Positions 8,917 through 17,106 of a stretch of 50,091 nt of DNA are shown here, in pieces (the stretch's first letter is position 1; the number at the start of each line of letters is the position of its first letter). Origin of the DNA: Lachnospiraceae bacterium (GTDB taxonomy: Bacteria; Bacillota; Clostridia; Lachnospirales; Lachnospiraceae); assembly GCA_900757195.1 (NCBI GenBank), contig CAAEMZ010000007.1, forward strand, positions 1-50,091, in the 5' to 3' direction. Made by a program: the position numbers and the translations under genes. Under the pieces are notes generated by a model. It ran no database searches and was not told the origin of the DNA. It was given only the letters and a program-made list of their open reading frames with translations.

Positions 8917-9159
8917 ATGCTAATTACCATTTGCATTGGAAGTTCCTGTCATTTAAAGGGTTCCAGAAGTGTGATCCAGGGACTGGAGAAAAAAATCCGG
9001 GAAAACAATCTGGCTTCCAAAATTGAATTAAATGGCTCTTTCTGCACCGGTGAGTGTGAAAAGGGCGTTTGTGTAAAAATTGATGAAGAATTGTTTTCCG
9101 TTTCACCGGAAACTGTAGATAAATTTTTTGAGGAAGAGGTACTCAGGAGGGTTCATTAG
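8917..9159 (+). CDS. NuoE-like [2Fe-2S] thioredoxin-fold protein
   Basis: 80-residue small ferredoxin. It has GSSCHLKGS near the N-terminus and GSFCTGECEKGVCV further on, matching the C-x4-C ... C-x3-C pattern of the thioredoxin-like [2Fe-2S] proteins related to NuoE/HoxE/HydC. It would pass electrons to or from a partner. It starts the hydrogenase operon behind AAGGAGG at 8902-8908 and its TAG overlaps the GTG of the next gene by one base. The position suggests it serves the sensor hydrogenase or the catalytic hydrogenase of the same cluster. Confidence 0.85.
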   Translation: MLITICIGSSCHLKGSRSVIQGLEKKIRENNLASKIELNGSFCTGECEKGVCVKIDEELFSVSPETVDKFFEEEVLRRVH

Positions 9160-10886
9160 TGGCTGCGATTGGATTTAAGTCGGCAAAATGCAAGGATTGT
9201 TATAAATGTGTCCGCATATGCCCTGTAAAAGCCATCCATACGGATGCAGAGCATGTCCGTTACGTGGCCGATGAATGTATCCTGTGCGGCCGGTGTCTGG
9301 AAGCCTGCCCGCAGAATGCGATCATCAGTATCAGCGATGTGTGCAAAGCCAAAAGCTATATTAAAGAAGGATACAATACCGTTGTGTCTCTGGACCCGTC
9401 GTATCTGGGACTTTTCGGTGATGAAGAAAACGGAAGCGGGCAGCTTCGGGGGGCTCTGCATAAGCTTGGATTTACCCATATCCGGGAGACTGCCGAAGGC
9501 GCCGTCCATGTGACAAAGGCCTATGAACGTCTGATTCAGGCCGGGGAAATGAAAAACATCATTACATCTTCCTGTGCGGCAATTAATGACCTGGTTGAAC
9601 GGTATTACCCGGATATGATTCCGTATATGGCCCCGGTGGTTTCACCGATGATTGCCCATGGCATGATGCTGAAGGAAGAGTACGGACCCGACGTCCGGGT
9701 CGTATATATCGGAAATTGTACAGCGAAGGCCAGAGAGTCGGTGCGGGACCGCTGCCGGGGAACCTTTGTGGATGCGGTGATGGATTTTCAGGAGCTGCGC
9801 CGATGGCTTAAAGAAGAACATATTCATTTAAAAGCGTGCGAAACCTATCCGCGCGAGGGAAAAAATCCGAAAATTAACGGTCTTTACGGTGTCAGCGGCG
9901 GCATTTTATCTGCGATCAATGCAGATAAGGGCTTTGGAAAATACGAACAGCTCTATGTGGACGGCATTGATTCCGTGATGGAATTATTTGAATGTATCCG
10001 AAACGGAGAGATTAACAACTGCTTTATTGAAGTTTCTTCATGTACCGGAGGCTGTATCAACGGGCCGCTGACCGGAAGCCGCCAGAGCGACCGGTTTAAG
10101 GCGCGGATCTATACCAACCAGAAAATTATCCGGGAATTTCCGAAGGACATGGACAAGATGAAGGAGAGCATCCTTCTTAAGAAACAGTTTCGTGAATCGT
10201 CAAAGTCCGTGGCGATGCCGACGGAGGCGGAGATTCAGGAAGCACTTAGAAAGTACGGTATGGACTCTCCGGAACGGCAGTTGAACTGCGGCGCCTGCGG
10301 GTTTAAGACCTGCCGGGACAAGGCCATTGCGGTCTGCCAGAACAAGGAACAGTTAAACCTGTGTATTCCTTACAAATATCAGCAGGCACGGTCGATGGCC
10401 GAGGTGATTTTATCCGTCACACCGAACCTGATTATTACGGTGGATGAACAGCTTCGCATCCGCCAGTTTAATAATGCGGCGGAAGTGATGTTTAACATAT
10501 CGGCAGAAAATGCCTATGGTATGCCCCTTGGAAAACTGATGGATACGGAAAACTTTGCCGCTGTCTTCAGAGACAAGCGGAGCATTATGAATAAAAAAGT
10601 GGCTTATGAGAAATACGGTCTGGTGACGATGCAGAATATTATCTATATCAGGGAGCAGAACTGCGCCCTTGGAATTCTGAGAAATATTACCTCCGAGGAA
10701 AAGCTGCATGAGCAGCATGACCGGATGCGTATGGAAGCCATGGAGATTGCCCAGAGGGTTATTGATAAACAGATGATGGTCGCTCAGGAAATTGCGGGGC
10801 TTCTGGGAGAAACGACGGCGGAAACCAAGGTAACACTGACGAAGATGCGGGACAGCATCTTTTATGATGGAGACGATGCCTTATGA
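9159..10886 (+). CDS. Hydrogenase-like iron-sulphur protein with PAS domain (putative sensory, group C [FeFe] hydrogenase type)
   Basis: 575 residues. Two [4Fe-4S] ferredoxin motifs come first (C11, C14, C17, C21 and C40, C43, C46, C50). Then follows an H-cluster domain with all four ligand cysteines: C139 in TSSC, C187 in GNCTAK, C295 and C299 in SSCTGGC. The residue before C139, the proton-relay cysteine of catalytic enzymes (TSCCP), is serine. After this comes a further iron-sulphur segment (NCGACGFKTC ... C near 375-410), then a PAS domain (about 415-515) and a helical tail. This layout matches putative sensory HydS proteins. GTG 9159 has AGGAGG at 9142-9148. The gene overlaps both neighbours, implying coupled synthesis with the phosphatase. 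Confidence 0.88.
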   Translation: MAAIGFKSAKCKDCYKCVRICPVKAIHTDAEHVRYVADECILCGRCLEACPQNAIISISDVCKAKSYIKEGYNTVVSLDPSYLGLFGDEENGSGQLRGALHKLGFTHIRETAEGAVHVTKAYERLIQAGEMKNIITSSCAAINDLVERYYPDMIPYMAPVVSPMIAHGMMLKEEYGPDVRVVYIGNCTAKARESVRDRCRGTFVDAVMDFQELRRWLKEEHIHLKACETYPREGKNPKINGLYGVSGGILSAINADKGFGKYEQLYVDGIDSVMELFECIRNGEINNCFIEVSSCTGGCINGPLTGSRQSDRFKARIYTNQKIIREFPKDMDKMKESILLKKQFRESSKSVAMPTEAEIQEALRKYGMDSPERQLNCGACGFKTCRDKAIAVCQNKEQLNLCIPYKYQQARSMAEVILSVTPNLIITVDEQLRIRQFNNAAEVMFNISAENAYGMPLGKLMDTENFAAVFRDKRSIMNKKVAYEKYGLVTMQNIIYIREQNCALGILRNITSEEKLHEQHDRMRMEAMEIAQRVIDKQMMVAQEIAGLLGETTAETKVTLTKMRDSIFYDGDDAL

Positions 10887-12055
10887 ATATGAGTCTTGAT
10901 ATCGCATGGAAAAGCCTGAATAAAAAAAAGGAAGAACTGTGCGGGGATACCGTTGAGATTATTAAGACAGAAGATTCAGATATTTTACTGTTATCCGATG
11001 GGATGGGCAGCGGCGTTAAAGCCAATATCCTTTCCACGCTGACAACAAAAATTATGGGGACGATGCTGAAAAACGGTTCCAGCATTGAGGAATGTGTGAC
11101 GACGATTGCAAAAACCCTTCCGGTGTGCAAGACCCGTCAGGTGGCCTATTCTACGTTTAGTATTCTGCAGATTTATAAAAACGGGGAAGCCTCCCTGATT
11201 GAATATGATAATCCCGGCGGCATACTGATCCGGGACGGACGGCATAAAGACGTTCCCTTTACGGTCCGGGAGATTGAAGGAAAAATTATCCGGGAATATC
11301 ATTTCACCGTCTGCTGTGGAGACTATTATATTCTGATGAGCGACGGCGTCGTTCATGCCGGTGTCGGAAAAGCCTGCCGTTTCGGCTGGCCCCGGGACGA
11401 GGTGGTCCGTTATGCGGAACGCTACTGTTCCTACGGAATTTCCAGTTCCCGGCTGATGTCCATCCTCAGCAACCGCTGTAATAAGCTTTACGACGGAGAG
11501 CCGGGGGATGATACGACCGTTATTACGATTAAAGTAACGGCATCCAAAACCGTAAATCTGTTTACCGGACCTCCGGTAAAAAAATCAGATGATAAACGGG
11601 CGATGGAAGAATTTTTTCAGACGCCGGGATATAAAATTGTCTGCGGCGGTACGTCGGCCAACATTGCTTCCCGTTATCTGAAAAAGCCGATTAAAACATC
11701 GCTGATGTACTATGATCCGGATATCCCGCCGACGGCGGAGATTGAAGGCGTTGATCTGGTGACGGAAGGGGTTCTGACGCTGAACCGTGCTGCCCAGATG
11801 CTGAACAGCTATAATGCGGGAAAGGTGGATGATGATTTTTTCCACCGGCTTTACGGAGGCGACGGTGCGGCGCGGGTCGGAAAGATTCTGATTGAAGACT
11901 GTACCCATCTGAATCTGTTTGTCGGAAAAGCGATCAACGAAACGTATCAGGCCGCAAATCTGCCCTTTGACCTGAGTATCCGGCAGCGTCTGGTCGAACA
12001 GCTGGTGAATGAATGTCGGAAAATGGGAAAGACAGTGACGGTGAAATATTATTGA
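10883..12055 (+). CDS. SpoIIE/PP2C-family serine phosphatase of the hydrogenase cluster
   Basis: 390 residues. The N-terminal half is a metal-dependent phosphatase: LLLSDGMGSG (D39), YILMSDGV and GDDTTVITIK supply the expected metal-binding aspartates. The C-terminal ~160 residues, from about KIVCGGTSANIASRYL on, form a second domain that I do not recognise; it tends to occur with hydrogenase clusters. The ATG overlaps the preceding TGA (ATGA), so it is translationally coupled to the PAS hydrogenase. A likely role is an output module that dephosphorylates a partner protein in response to the H-cluster/PAS sensor; the target is not evident here. Confidence 0.85.
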   Translation: MNMSLDIAWKSLNKKKEELCGDTVEIIKTEDSDILLLSDGMGSGVKANILSTLTTKIMGTMLKNGSSIEECVTTIAKTLPVCKTRQVAYSTFSILQIYKNGEASLIEYDNPGGILIRDGRHKDVPFTVREIEGKIIREYHFTVCCGDYYILMSDGVVHAGVGKACRFGWPRDEVVRYAERYCSYGISSSRLMSILSNRCNKLYDGEPGDDTTVITIKVTASKTVNLFTGPPVKKSDDKRAMEEFFQTPGYKIVCGGTSANIASRYLKKPIKTSLMYYDPDIPPTAEIEGVDLVTEGVLTLNRAAQMLNSYNAGKVDDDFFHRLYGGDGAARVGKILIEDCTHLNLFVGKAINETYQAANLPFDLSIRQRLVEQLVNECRKMGKTVTVKYY

Positions 12056-12079
12056 CAACCTTATCCGAAGGAGTAGAAA

Positions 12080-13537
12080 ATGAAAACAAGATTTGTAACG
12101 GATATTAATAAAATTAAATATGAAGTGAATATGGAAGTCGCCCGTATGGCATTTAACGGCGAACTGGACGAACACCGGGAAGAAATTGCCTATAATATTA
12201 TTCCGGGAAATACGCCGCAGTACCGCTGCTGTGTTTATAAGGAGCGGGAGATCATCCGTCAGAGAGTCCGCCTGGCAGAAGGCCATACGCCGCTGCCGGG
12301 AGGCAATATTAAAAACATTGTTCAGGTACTTCCGGCCGCCTGCGAAGGCTGTCCGATCAACCGGTTCAGTGTTACGAACAACTGTCAGATGTGTATGGCT
12401 AAAAAATGTATGTCCGCCTGCAATTTCGGAGCGATCACCTTTGAAGGCGGCCGGGCCCACATCGACCCGAAAAAATGTAAGGAGTGCGGAAAGTGTGTGG
12501 AAGCCTGTCCGTACAATGCCATTGCCGATCTGATGCGGCCGTGTAAGCGCGCCTGTCCGGTGGATGCGATTTCCATGGATGAAGAAATGATCGTTCAGAT
12601 TGACGACACGAAATGTATTAGCTGCGGTCAGTGCGTGATCGGCTGTCCTTTTGGAGCCATTTCGGACCGTTCCTTTATGGTGGATGTGATCCGTCTGATG
12701 AACAGCGGCGTGAAGGTGTATGCGATGGTCGCACCGGCCATCGAAGGCCAGTTTGGCGCGGATGTTTCCATCGGTATGATCCGGGAAGCGATCAAAGCGC
12801 TGGGCTTTGCCGATATGTTTGAAGTTTCCCTCGGCGCGGACTTTGTTTCCAAGAGTGAGGCGCTGGAACTGGAGGAAAAGGTCAGCGCCGGAGAAAAAAT
12901 GACGACTTCCTGCTGTCCGGCCTTTGTCAATATTATTAAAAAGCATTTTCCGGAGCTGGCGGACAAGATGTCAACGACGGTATCGCCGATGCAGGCCACA
13001 GCCCGGCTCATTAAAGCCATGTATCCGGATGCCCTCTGCGTATTTATCGGACCGTGTATTGCCAAAAAGGGAGAAGTCATCGATTCCATCACCATGGGCG
13101 GTGCGGACTATGCCCTGACCTATGAAGAGCTCTATGCGATGATGGAAGCCAAACAGGTGGATCCGTCAGACTTTTGCGGTGAGCTCCAGCAGGGAAGTAA
13201 ATTCGGTAAAAACTATTCTGTATCCGGCGGGGTTACGGCGGCAGTGCTGGAAACCTATAAGGAAAGAAATGCGGATGTTCCTGTGAAGGTTTACAAGGCC
13301 AACGGCGCCATTGACTGTAAGAAAGCGCTGACCCTTCTGAAAGTCGGACGTCTGACCGAGGACTTTATTGAAGGTATGGCATGTACCGGCGGCTGTGTCA
13401 ACGGTCCTGCGATGCTGAATAAAGAACGGACATTTATGAAAGACAGAAATGCCCGGATCGCCGACGCGGATGACCGTCCGATTTTATCCAACGTGGACAG
13501 CTACGAAGCATACAATGTACATATGCACCGGAACTAA
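12080..13537 (+). CDS. [FeFe] hydrogenase, group B type, catalytically complete
   Basis: 485 residues. The N-terminal ~210 residues hold several cysteine clusters (CEGCP, NCQMCMAKKCMSAC, KCKECGKCVEACP, KCISCGQCVIGCP) for accessory iron-sulphur centres. The H-cluster domain has all three signatures intact: TSCCP (C278 proton relay, C279 ligand), GPC (C326) and MACTGGC (C435, C439). It should make or use H2 with ferredoxin as partner. Signature L1 TSCCPAF and the domain order agree with group B enzymes. Located 24 bases after the phosphatase with AAGGAG at 12067-12072, and closed by a strong terminator. No HydE/F/G maturase lies in the window. Confidence 0.93.
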   Translation: MKTRFVTDINKIKYEVNMEVARMAFNGELDEHREEIAYNIIPGNTPQYRCCVYKEREIIRQRVRLAEGHTPLPGGNIKNIVQVLPAACEGCPINRFSVTNNCQMCMAKKCMSACNFGAITFEGGRAHIDPKKCKECGKCVEACPYNAIADLMRPCKRACPVDAISMDEEMIVQIDDTKCISCGQCVIGCPFGAISDRSFMVDVIRLMNSGVKVYAMVAPAIEGQFGADVSIGMIREAIKALGFADMFEVSLGADFVSKSEALELEEKVSAGEKMTTSCCPAFVNIIKKHFPELADKMSTTVSPMQATARLIKAMYPDALCVFIGPCIAKKGEVIDSITMGGADYALTYEELYAMMEAKQVDPSDFCGELQQGSKFGKNYSVSGGVTAAVLETYKERNADVPVKVYKANGAIDCKKALTLLKVGRLTEDFIEGMACTGGCVNGPAMLNKERTFMKDRNARIADADDRPILSNVDSYEAYNVHMHRN

Positions 13538-13550
13538 TTGAAAAATTGAT

Positions 13551-13590
13551 AAAAAAGGCAGAAAGATATTGCAACTTTCTGCCTTTTTTG
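13551..13590 (+). terminator. Intrinsic terminator of the hydrogenase operon
   Basis: A 15-bp perfect stem (left arm 13551-13565, right arm 13575-13589, core GGCAGAAAG/CTTTCTGCC) ends in six T. The A-run on the left arm would let it also serve on the minus strand, but nothing on that strand needs it. Confidence 0.9.
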
Positions 13591-13607
13591 TTAGACTATA
13601 AAAGTAA

Positions 13608-13622
13608 CGAGAATGATTATCA
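13608..13622 (+). promoter_or_regulatory. Fur-type operator upstream of the Fur-family gene
   Basis: CGAGAATGATTATCA matches the 7-1-7 Fur consensus TGATAATnATTATCA at 12 of 14 fixed positions. It sits 27 bases before the regulator's start codon, suggesting autoregulation. Confidence 0.6.
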
Positions 13623-13648
13623 ATATTAAAAAGGAAAGGAGAATATGG

Positions 13649-14044
13649 GTGGCAGCACTGAAATACAGCCGGCAGAGAGAGGCTATTAAGAATTATCTTA
13701 CAGGCCGAGAGGATCACCCGACAGCGGATATGGTGTATGCAGCGATCCGCAAAATTTATCCCAATATCAGTTTGGGAACAGTCTACCGTAATCTGACTCT
13801 CCTTGCAGACCAGGGAGAGATTATGAAAATCTCCTGTGGGGAAACCAGTGACCGGTTTGACGCCAGAACGGAGGATCATTGTCATATTGTTTGTCAGGAA
13901 TGTGGCAGAGTCGGAGATCTGTGGGGAATTGACGCAGAACTGATCGACCGGATGGCGGATAAGAATTATGAGGGCGATGTCTGCGGACATCAGATCTATT
14001 TTTTCGGAAAATGTAAACAATGTAAAGATAAAGAAAAAAGTTAA
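13649..14044 (+). CDS. Fur/PerR-family metalloregulator
   Basis: 131-residue winged-helix repressor. The DNA-binding domain includes HPTADMVYAAIR and NISLGTVYRNLTLL, the family recognition helix. The metal sites show HCHIVCQECG and a C-terminal CKQCK, the two CxxC pairs of the structural zinc. GTG 13649 is preferred because AAGGAAAGGAG at 13631-13641 lies seven bases upstream; an ATG at 13613 in frame falls inside the Fur-like operator. Divided from rubrerythrin by about 95 bases that hold a promoter and another Fur-family palindrome, so peroxide response (PerR type) is the most likely job, although iron sensing cannot be excluded. Confidence 0.9.
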   Translation: MAALKYSRQREAIKNYLTGREDHPTADMVYAAIRKIYPNISLGTVYRNLTLLADQGEIMKISCGETSDRFDARTEDHCHIVCQECGRVGDLWGIDAELIDRMADKNYEGDVCGHQIYFFGKCKQCKDKEKS

Positions 14045-14052
14045 AAAGTCTA

Positions 14053-14081
14053 TTGACAAAATGACAGAAATAAGATAAGAT
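14053..14081 (+). promoter_or_regulatory. Promoter of rubrerythrin
   Basis: TTGACA at 14053-14058 and TAAGAT at 14076-14081 have a 17-bp spacer. The expected transcription start is just upstream of the palindrome at 14091-14103. Confidence 0.7.
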
Positions 14082-14090
14082 AACAATATC

Positions 14091-14103
14091 AGTAATGATT
14101 ACT
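14091..14103. promoter_or_regulatory. Fur/PerR-type palindrome in the rubrerythrin promoter
   Basis: AGTAAT-G-ATTACT is a perfect 6-1-6 palindrome with the same AAT-n-ATT core as Fur and PerR boxes. It lies about ten bases after the -10 element, where a bound repressor would block transcription. Confidence 0.55.
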
Positions 14104-14139
14104 AATTTTTAAAAATGATGATTAAAGGAGAGGTTTAAA

Positions 14140-14682
14140 ATGAAAAAATTTGTATGTACAGTATGTGGTTATGTTCATGAAGGCGATGCAGCACCGGAAT
14201 TTTGTCCAGTATGTAAGGCTCCGGCAGATAAATTTAAAGAACAGGTTGGCGAAAGAGAATGGGCAGCAGAACACGTTGTAGGCGTTGCACAGGGTTCTCC
14301 GGAAGATATTATGGCTGACTTAAGAGCAAACTTCGAAGGTGAATGTACAGAAGTTGGTATGTACCTGGCGATGGCTCGTGTAGCTCACAGAGAAGGATAT
14401 CCTGAAATCGGTTTATATTGGGAAAAAGCTGCTTATGAAGAAGCAGAACATGCTGCAAAATTTGCTGAATTATTAGGCGAAGTTATTACAGACAGCACAA
14501 AGAAAAACCTTGAAATGAGAATTGATGCAGAAAACGGCGCAACAGCAGGTAAATTTGATCTTGCAAAACGTGCGAAAGCATTAAACCTTGACGCTATCCA
14601 TGATACCGTACACGAAATGGCTCGTGATGAAGCTCGTCACGGTAAAGCATTCGAAGGATTATACAACAGATACTTCAAATAA
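14140..14682 (+). CDS. Reverse-type rubrerythrin (rubredoxin domain first), peroxide reductase
   Basis: 180 residues. A rubredoxin-like FeS4 site comes first (CTVCGYVHEG ... CPVCKAP), then a four-helix diiron domain with the E-x-x-E/H ligands (NFEGECTEVGMY, AAYEEAEHAAKF, MARDEARHGKAF). This order is that of clostridial reverse rubrerythrin, which reduces H2O2 and helps oxygen tolerance with electrons from NADH via reductases. Codon use is strongly biased (GCA, GAA, AAA), implying high expression. It stands alone between a Fur-controlled promoter and a terminator. Confidence 0.94.
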   Translation: MKKFVCTVCGYVHEGDAAPEFCPVCKAPADKFKEQVGEREWAAEHVVGVAQGSPEDIMADLRANFEGECTEVGMYLAMARVAHREGYPEIGLYWEKAAYEEAEHAAKFAELLGEVITDSTKKNLEMRIDAENGATAGKFDLAKRAKALNLDAIHDTVHEMARDEARHGKAFEGLYNRYFK

Positions 14683-14695
14683 AAAAAAGTTTTTT

Positions 14696-14733
14696 AAGGG
14701 AAATGGAGAAATTCATTTCCCTTCTTTTTTTTT
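14696..14733 (+). terminator. Intrinsic terminator after rubrerythrin
   Basis: AAGGGAAATG (14696-14705) pairs with CATTTCCCTT (14714-14723), followed by C and a run of nine T. Confidence 0.9.
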
Positions 14734-14789
14734 CGGAGAAAATGTGCTATATTAAGTTAAGCATAGTATTAAAAAAGGTTGGTATATAT

Positions 14790-15983
14790 ATGGAAAGAAG
14801 AATTGGTACTGTTTCAAGAGGTGTTCGTTGTCCGATTATCCGCGAAGGTGATAATCTTGTGGATATCGTCGTAAATAGTGTGATCGAAGCGGCGGACAGT
14901 GAAGGATTTGAACTTAGAAACCGTGATGTTGTCGGTATTACGGAATCCATCGTGGCCCGTGCACAGGGAAACTATGTTTCTGTAGAAGATATTGCCGCAG
15001 ATGTCAAGGCAAAAACAGGTGGAGAAACTGTGGGAATTATTTTCCCGATTCTCTCCAGAAACCGCTTTGCGATCAACTTAAAAGGTATCGCTATGGGATG
15101 TAAAAAAGTCGTTCTCATGCTGAGCTATCCGAGCGATGAGGTGGGAAATGCACTGCTGACCTACGATCAGTTGGATGAAGCCGGCATTAATCCTTATTCA
15201 GATGTGTTATCACTGGAAAAATACCGTGAACTCTTCGGTGAAAACAAACATGAATTTACTGGTGTGGACTATGTGGATTATTATGCAGGGCTGATCCGTG
15301 AAGCCGGCGCAGAGGTTGAGATCGTATTCGCGAATCAGGCAAAAACGATTCTGAACTACACCGACTGTGTCATCAACTGTGATATCCATACAAGGGTGCG
15401 TACCAAACGTATTCTGAAAGCTGCCGGCGCGAAGGTTGTCTGCGGTCTGGATGATATTATGACAGCGCCGGTCAACGGAAGCGGTTATAATGCCCAGTAT
15501 GGCCTTTTGGGCTCCAATAAATCTACGGAAGATACCATTAAGCTTTTCCCTCATGAATGTAAAGCCATGGTGGAAGCTATCCAGGCGTCCTTCCTTGAAA
15601 AAACAGGAAAACATATTGAAGTTATGGTATATGGTGACGGCGCTTTCAAGGATCCTCAGGGAAAAATCTGGGAACTTGCAGATCCGGTTGTTTCTCCGGC
15701 ATTTACGGACGGACTCATCGGCACGCCGAACGAACTGAAGCTGAAATATCTTGCGGATAATGATTTCGCCGAACTGAGCGGTGCGGAATTAAAGGATGCG
15801 ATTTCAAACAGCATTAAAGAAAAAGAGAGCAATCTCGTCGGAAATATGGCGTCTCAGGGAACGACACCGAGACAGTTGACCGACCTGATCGGTTCCCTCT
15901 GCGACCTGACATCCGGTTCCGGTGACAAAGGAACACCGATTATTCTGATTCAGGGATATTTTGATAACTTCGCTACAGACTAA
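14790..15983 (+). CDS. CofE-like coenzyme F420-0:L-glutamate ligase domain protein
   Basis: 397 residues with the F420-0:gamma-glutamyl ligase fold: GDNLVDIVVNSV, VVGITESIVARAQGN and SRNRFAINLKGIAMG near the N-terminus, and VMVYGDGAFKDP further on. In archaea and actinobacteria the enzyme adds glutamate to F420-0, but this host is not expected to make F420 and no other cof gene is near, so the real substrate is unknown. ATG 14790 follows AAAAAAGG; a more upstream ATG at 14703 lies within the preceding terminator. It has a strong terminator of its own, so it is probably a single-gene unit. Confidence 0.8.
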   Translation: MERRIGTVSRGVRCPIIREGDNLVDIVVNSVIEAADSEGFELRNRDVVGITESIVARAQGNYVSVEDIAADVKAKTGGETVGIIFPILSRNRFAINLKGIAMGCKKVVLMLSYPSDEVGNALLTYDQLDEAGINPYSDVLSLEKYRELFGENKHEFTGVDYVDYYAGLIREAGAEVEIVFANQAKTILNYTDCVINCDIHTRVRTKRILKAAGAKVVCGLDDIMTAPVNGSGYNAQYGLLGSNKSTEDTIKLFPHECKAMVEAIQASFLEKTGKHIEVMVYGDGAFKDPQGKIWELADPVVSPAFTDGLIGTPNELKLKYLADNDFAELSGAELKDAISNSIKEKESNLVGNMASQGTTPRQLTDLIGSLCDLTSGSGDKGTPIILIQGYFDNFATD

Positions 15984-15996
15984 ATAAAAATGTTCA

Positions 15997-16039
15997 CATT
16001 CAAAAGGGAAAATGGATTGCCATTTTCCCTTTTTGAATG
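15997..16039 (+). terminator. Intrinsic terminator after the CofE-like gene
   Basis: A long stem, CATTCAAAAGGGAAAATGG (15997-16015) against 16020-16039, with a four-base loop and a one-base T bulge. Confidence 0.8.
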
Positions 16040-16093
16040 GGTTTTTCACAGAATATGTATGGAAAATCTAAGAAATTCGTAAGATGCCCTTCC

Positions 16094-16122
16094 TTGACGT
16101 ATTTGGGAAAATGACTTAGAAT
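16094..16122 (+). promoter_or_regulatory. Promoter of metA
   Basis: TTGACG at 16094-16099, 17-bp spacer, TAGAAT at 16117-16122; 35 bases upstream of the metA start. No SAM or T-box leader fits in this short leader. Confidence 0.65.
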
Positions 16123-16156
16123 GGAATAAAATCAATGAGGAACAGGAGGCAGTTTC

Positions 16157-17095
16157 ATGCCGATTAAAATAAAGAATGACTTACCGGCGAGAGCCGTACT
16201 TGAAAATGAACACATCTTTGTGATGACGGAGCGCCGGGCGCTGACGCAGGACATCCGTCCCCTTCAGATATTGATTTTGAATCTGATGCCGACAAAGATT
16301 GAAACGGAAACACAGATTTTACGGTGCCTGTCGAATACGCCGCTGCAGCTTGAGATCGAACTGCTTCAGATGGAATCCCATACGGCGAAAAATGTATCCG
16401 AAGAGCATATGATTACATTTTATCAGACATTTCCGCAGATTAAGCATAAATGGTATGACGGACTGATTATTACCGGAGCGCCGGTAGAACTGATGGACTT
16501 CGAGGATGTGGAATACTGGGATGAACTGTGCGAGGTTATGGAATGGTCCAAGACCCATGTTCACTCAACCTTCCATATATGCTGGGGCGCCCAGGCGGGC
16601 CTTTATTATCATTATGGTATAAAAAAACACATTCTGGACAAGAAGCTGTCCGGCGTGTATAAACACTATCTTCTTAATGAAAAATCCCGTTTGTTCCGGG
16701 GCTTTGATTCGGAATTTTATGTTCCCCATTCCCGCCATACGACGGTTTACAGAGAGGATATTGAAAAGATTCCGGAGCTGAAGATCATGGCGGTTTCAGA
16801 TGAAGCCGGGGTCTATATTGCAGGAAATGAAAGCGGTTCCCAGTTTTTTGTGATGGGCCATTCGGAATACGATATTGATACCCTGGCAAAAGAATATTTC
16901 AGAGATTTGGACAAGGGCATGGACCCGGAAGTTCCTGTAAATTATTTTGAAGATGATGATCCTGCAAAACGGCCGATGATGCGGTGGCGTGCCCACGGCA
17001 CATGGGTTTATTCCAACTGGCTGAACTATTTTGTGTATCAGACAACGCCATATACATTGAATGAAGATGTTATTACTTTCTCACATGAAGATTAG
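16157..17095 (+). CDS. metA: Homoserine O-acetyltransferase (MetA)
   Basis: First committed step of methionine synthesis, activating homoserine. 312 residues, standard. Catalytic residues are in place: C142 (HICWGAQ), H235 and E237 (GHSEYD). Residue 111 is glutamate (TGAPVE), which in studied family members marks acetyl-CoA rather than succinyl-CoA use, as expected in Firmicutes. AACAGGAGG at 16141-16149 is the ribosome binding site. The following P-type ATPase starts 11 bases on, so they may be cotranscribed though their functions appear unrelated. Confidence 0.95.
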   Translation: MPIKIKNDLPARAVLENEHIFVMTERRALTQDIRPLQILILNLMPTKIETETQILRCLSNTPLQLEIELLQMESHTAKNVSEEHMITFYQTFPQIKHKWYDGLIITGAPVELMDFEDVEYWDELCEVMEWSKTHVHSTFHICWGAQAGLYYHYGIKKHILDKKLSGVYKHYLLNEKSRLFRGFDSEFYVPHSRHTTVYREDIEKIPELKIMAVSDEAGVYIAGNESGSQFFVMGHSEYDIDTLAKEYFRDLDKGMDPEVPVNYFEDDDPAKRPMMRWRAHGTWVYSNWLNYFVYQTTPYTLNEDVITFSHED

Positions 17096-17106
17096 AGGAT
17101 CAGAAA

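Noticed and set aside
11585..12946. Long open frame of 453 codons on the minus strand
   Set aside because: It crosses two well-supported + strand genes of the hydrogenase operon, has no ribosome binding site and its translation shows no domain; it is the mirror of the codon bias of those genes.
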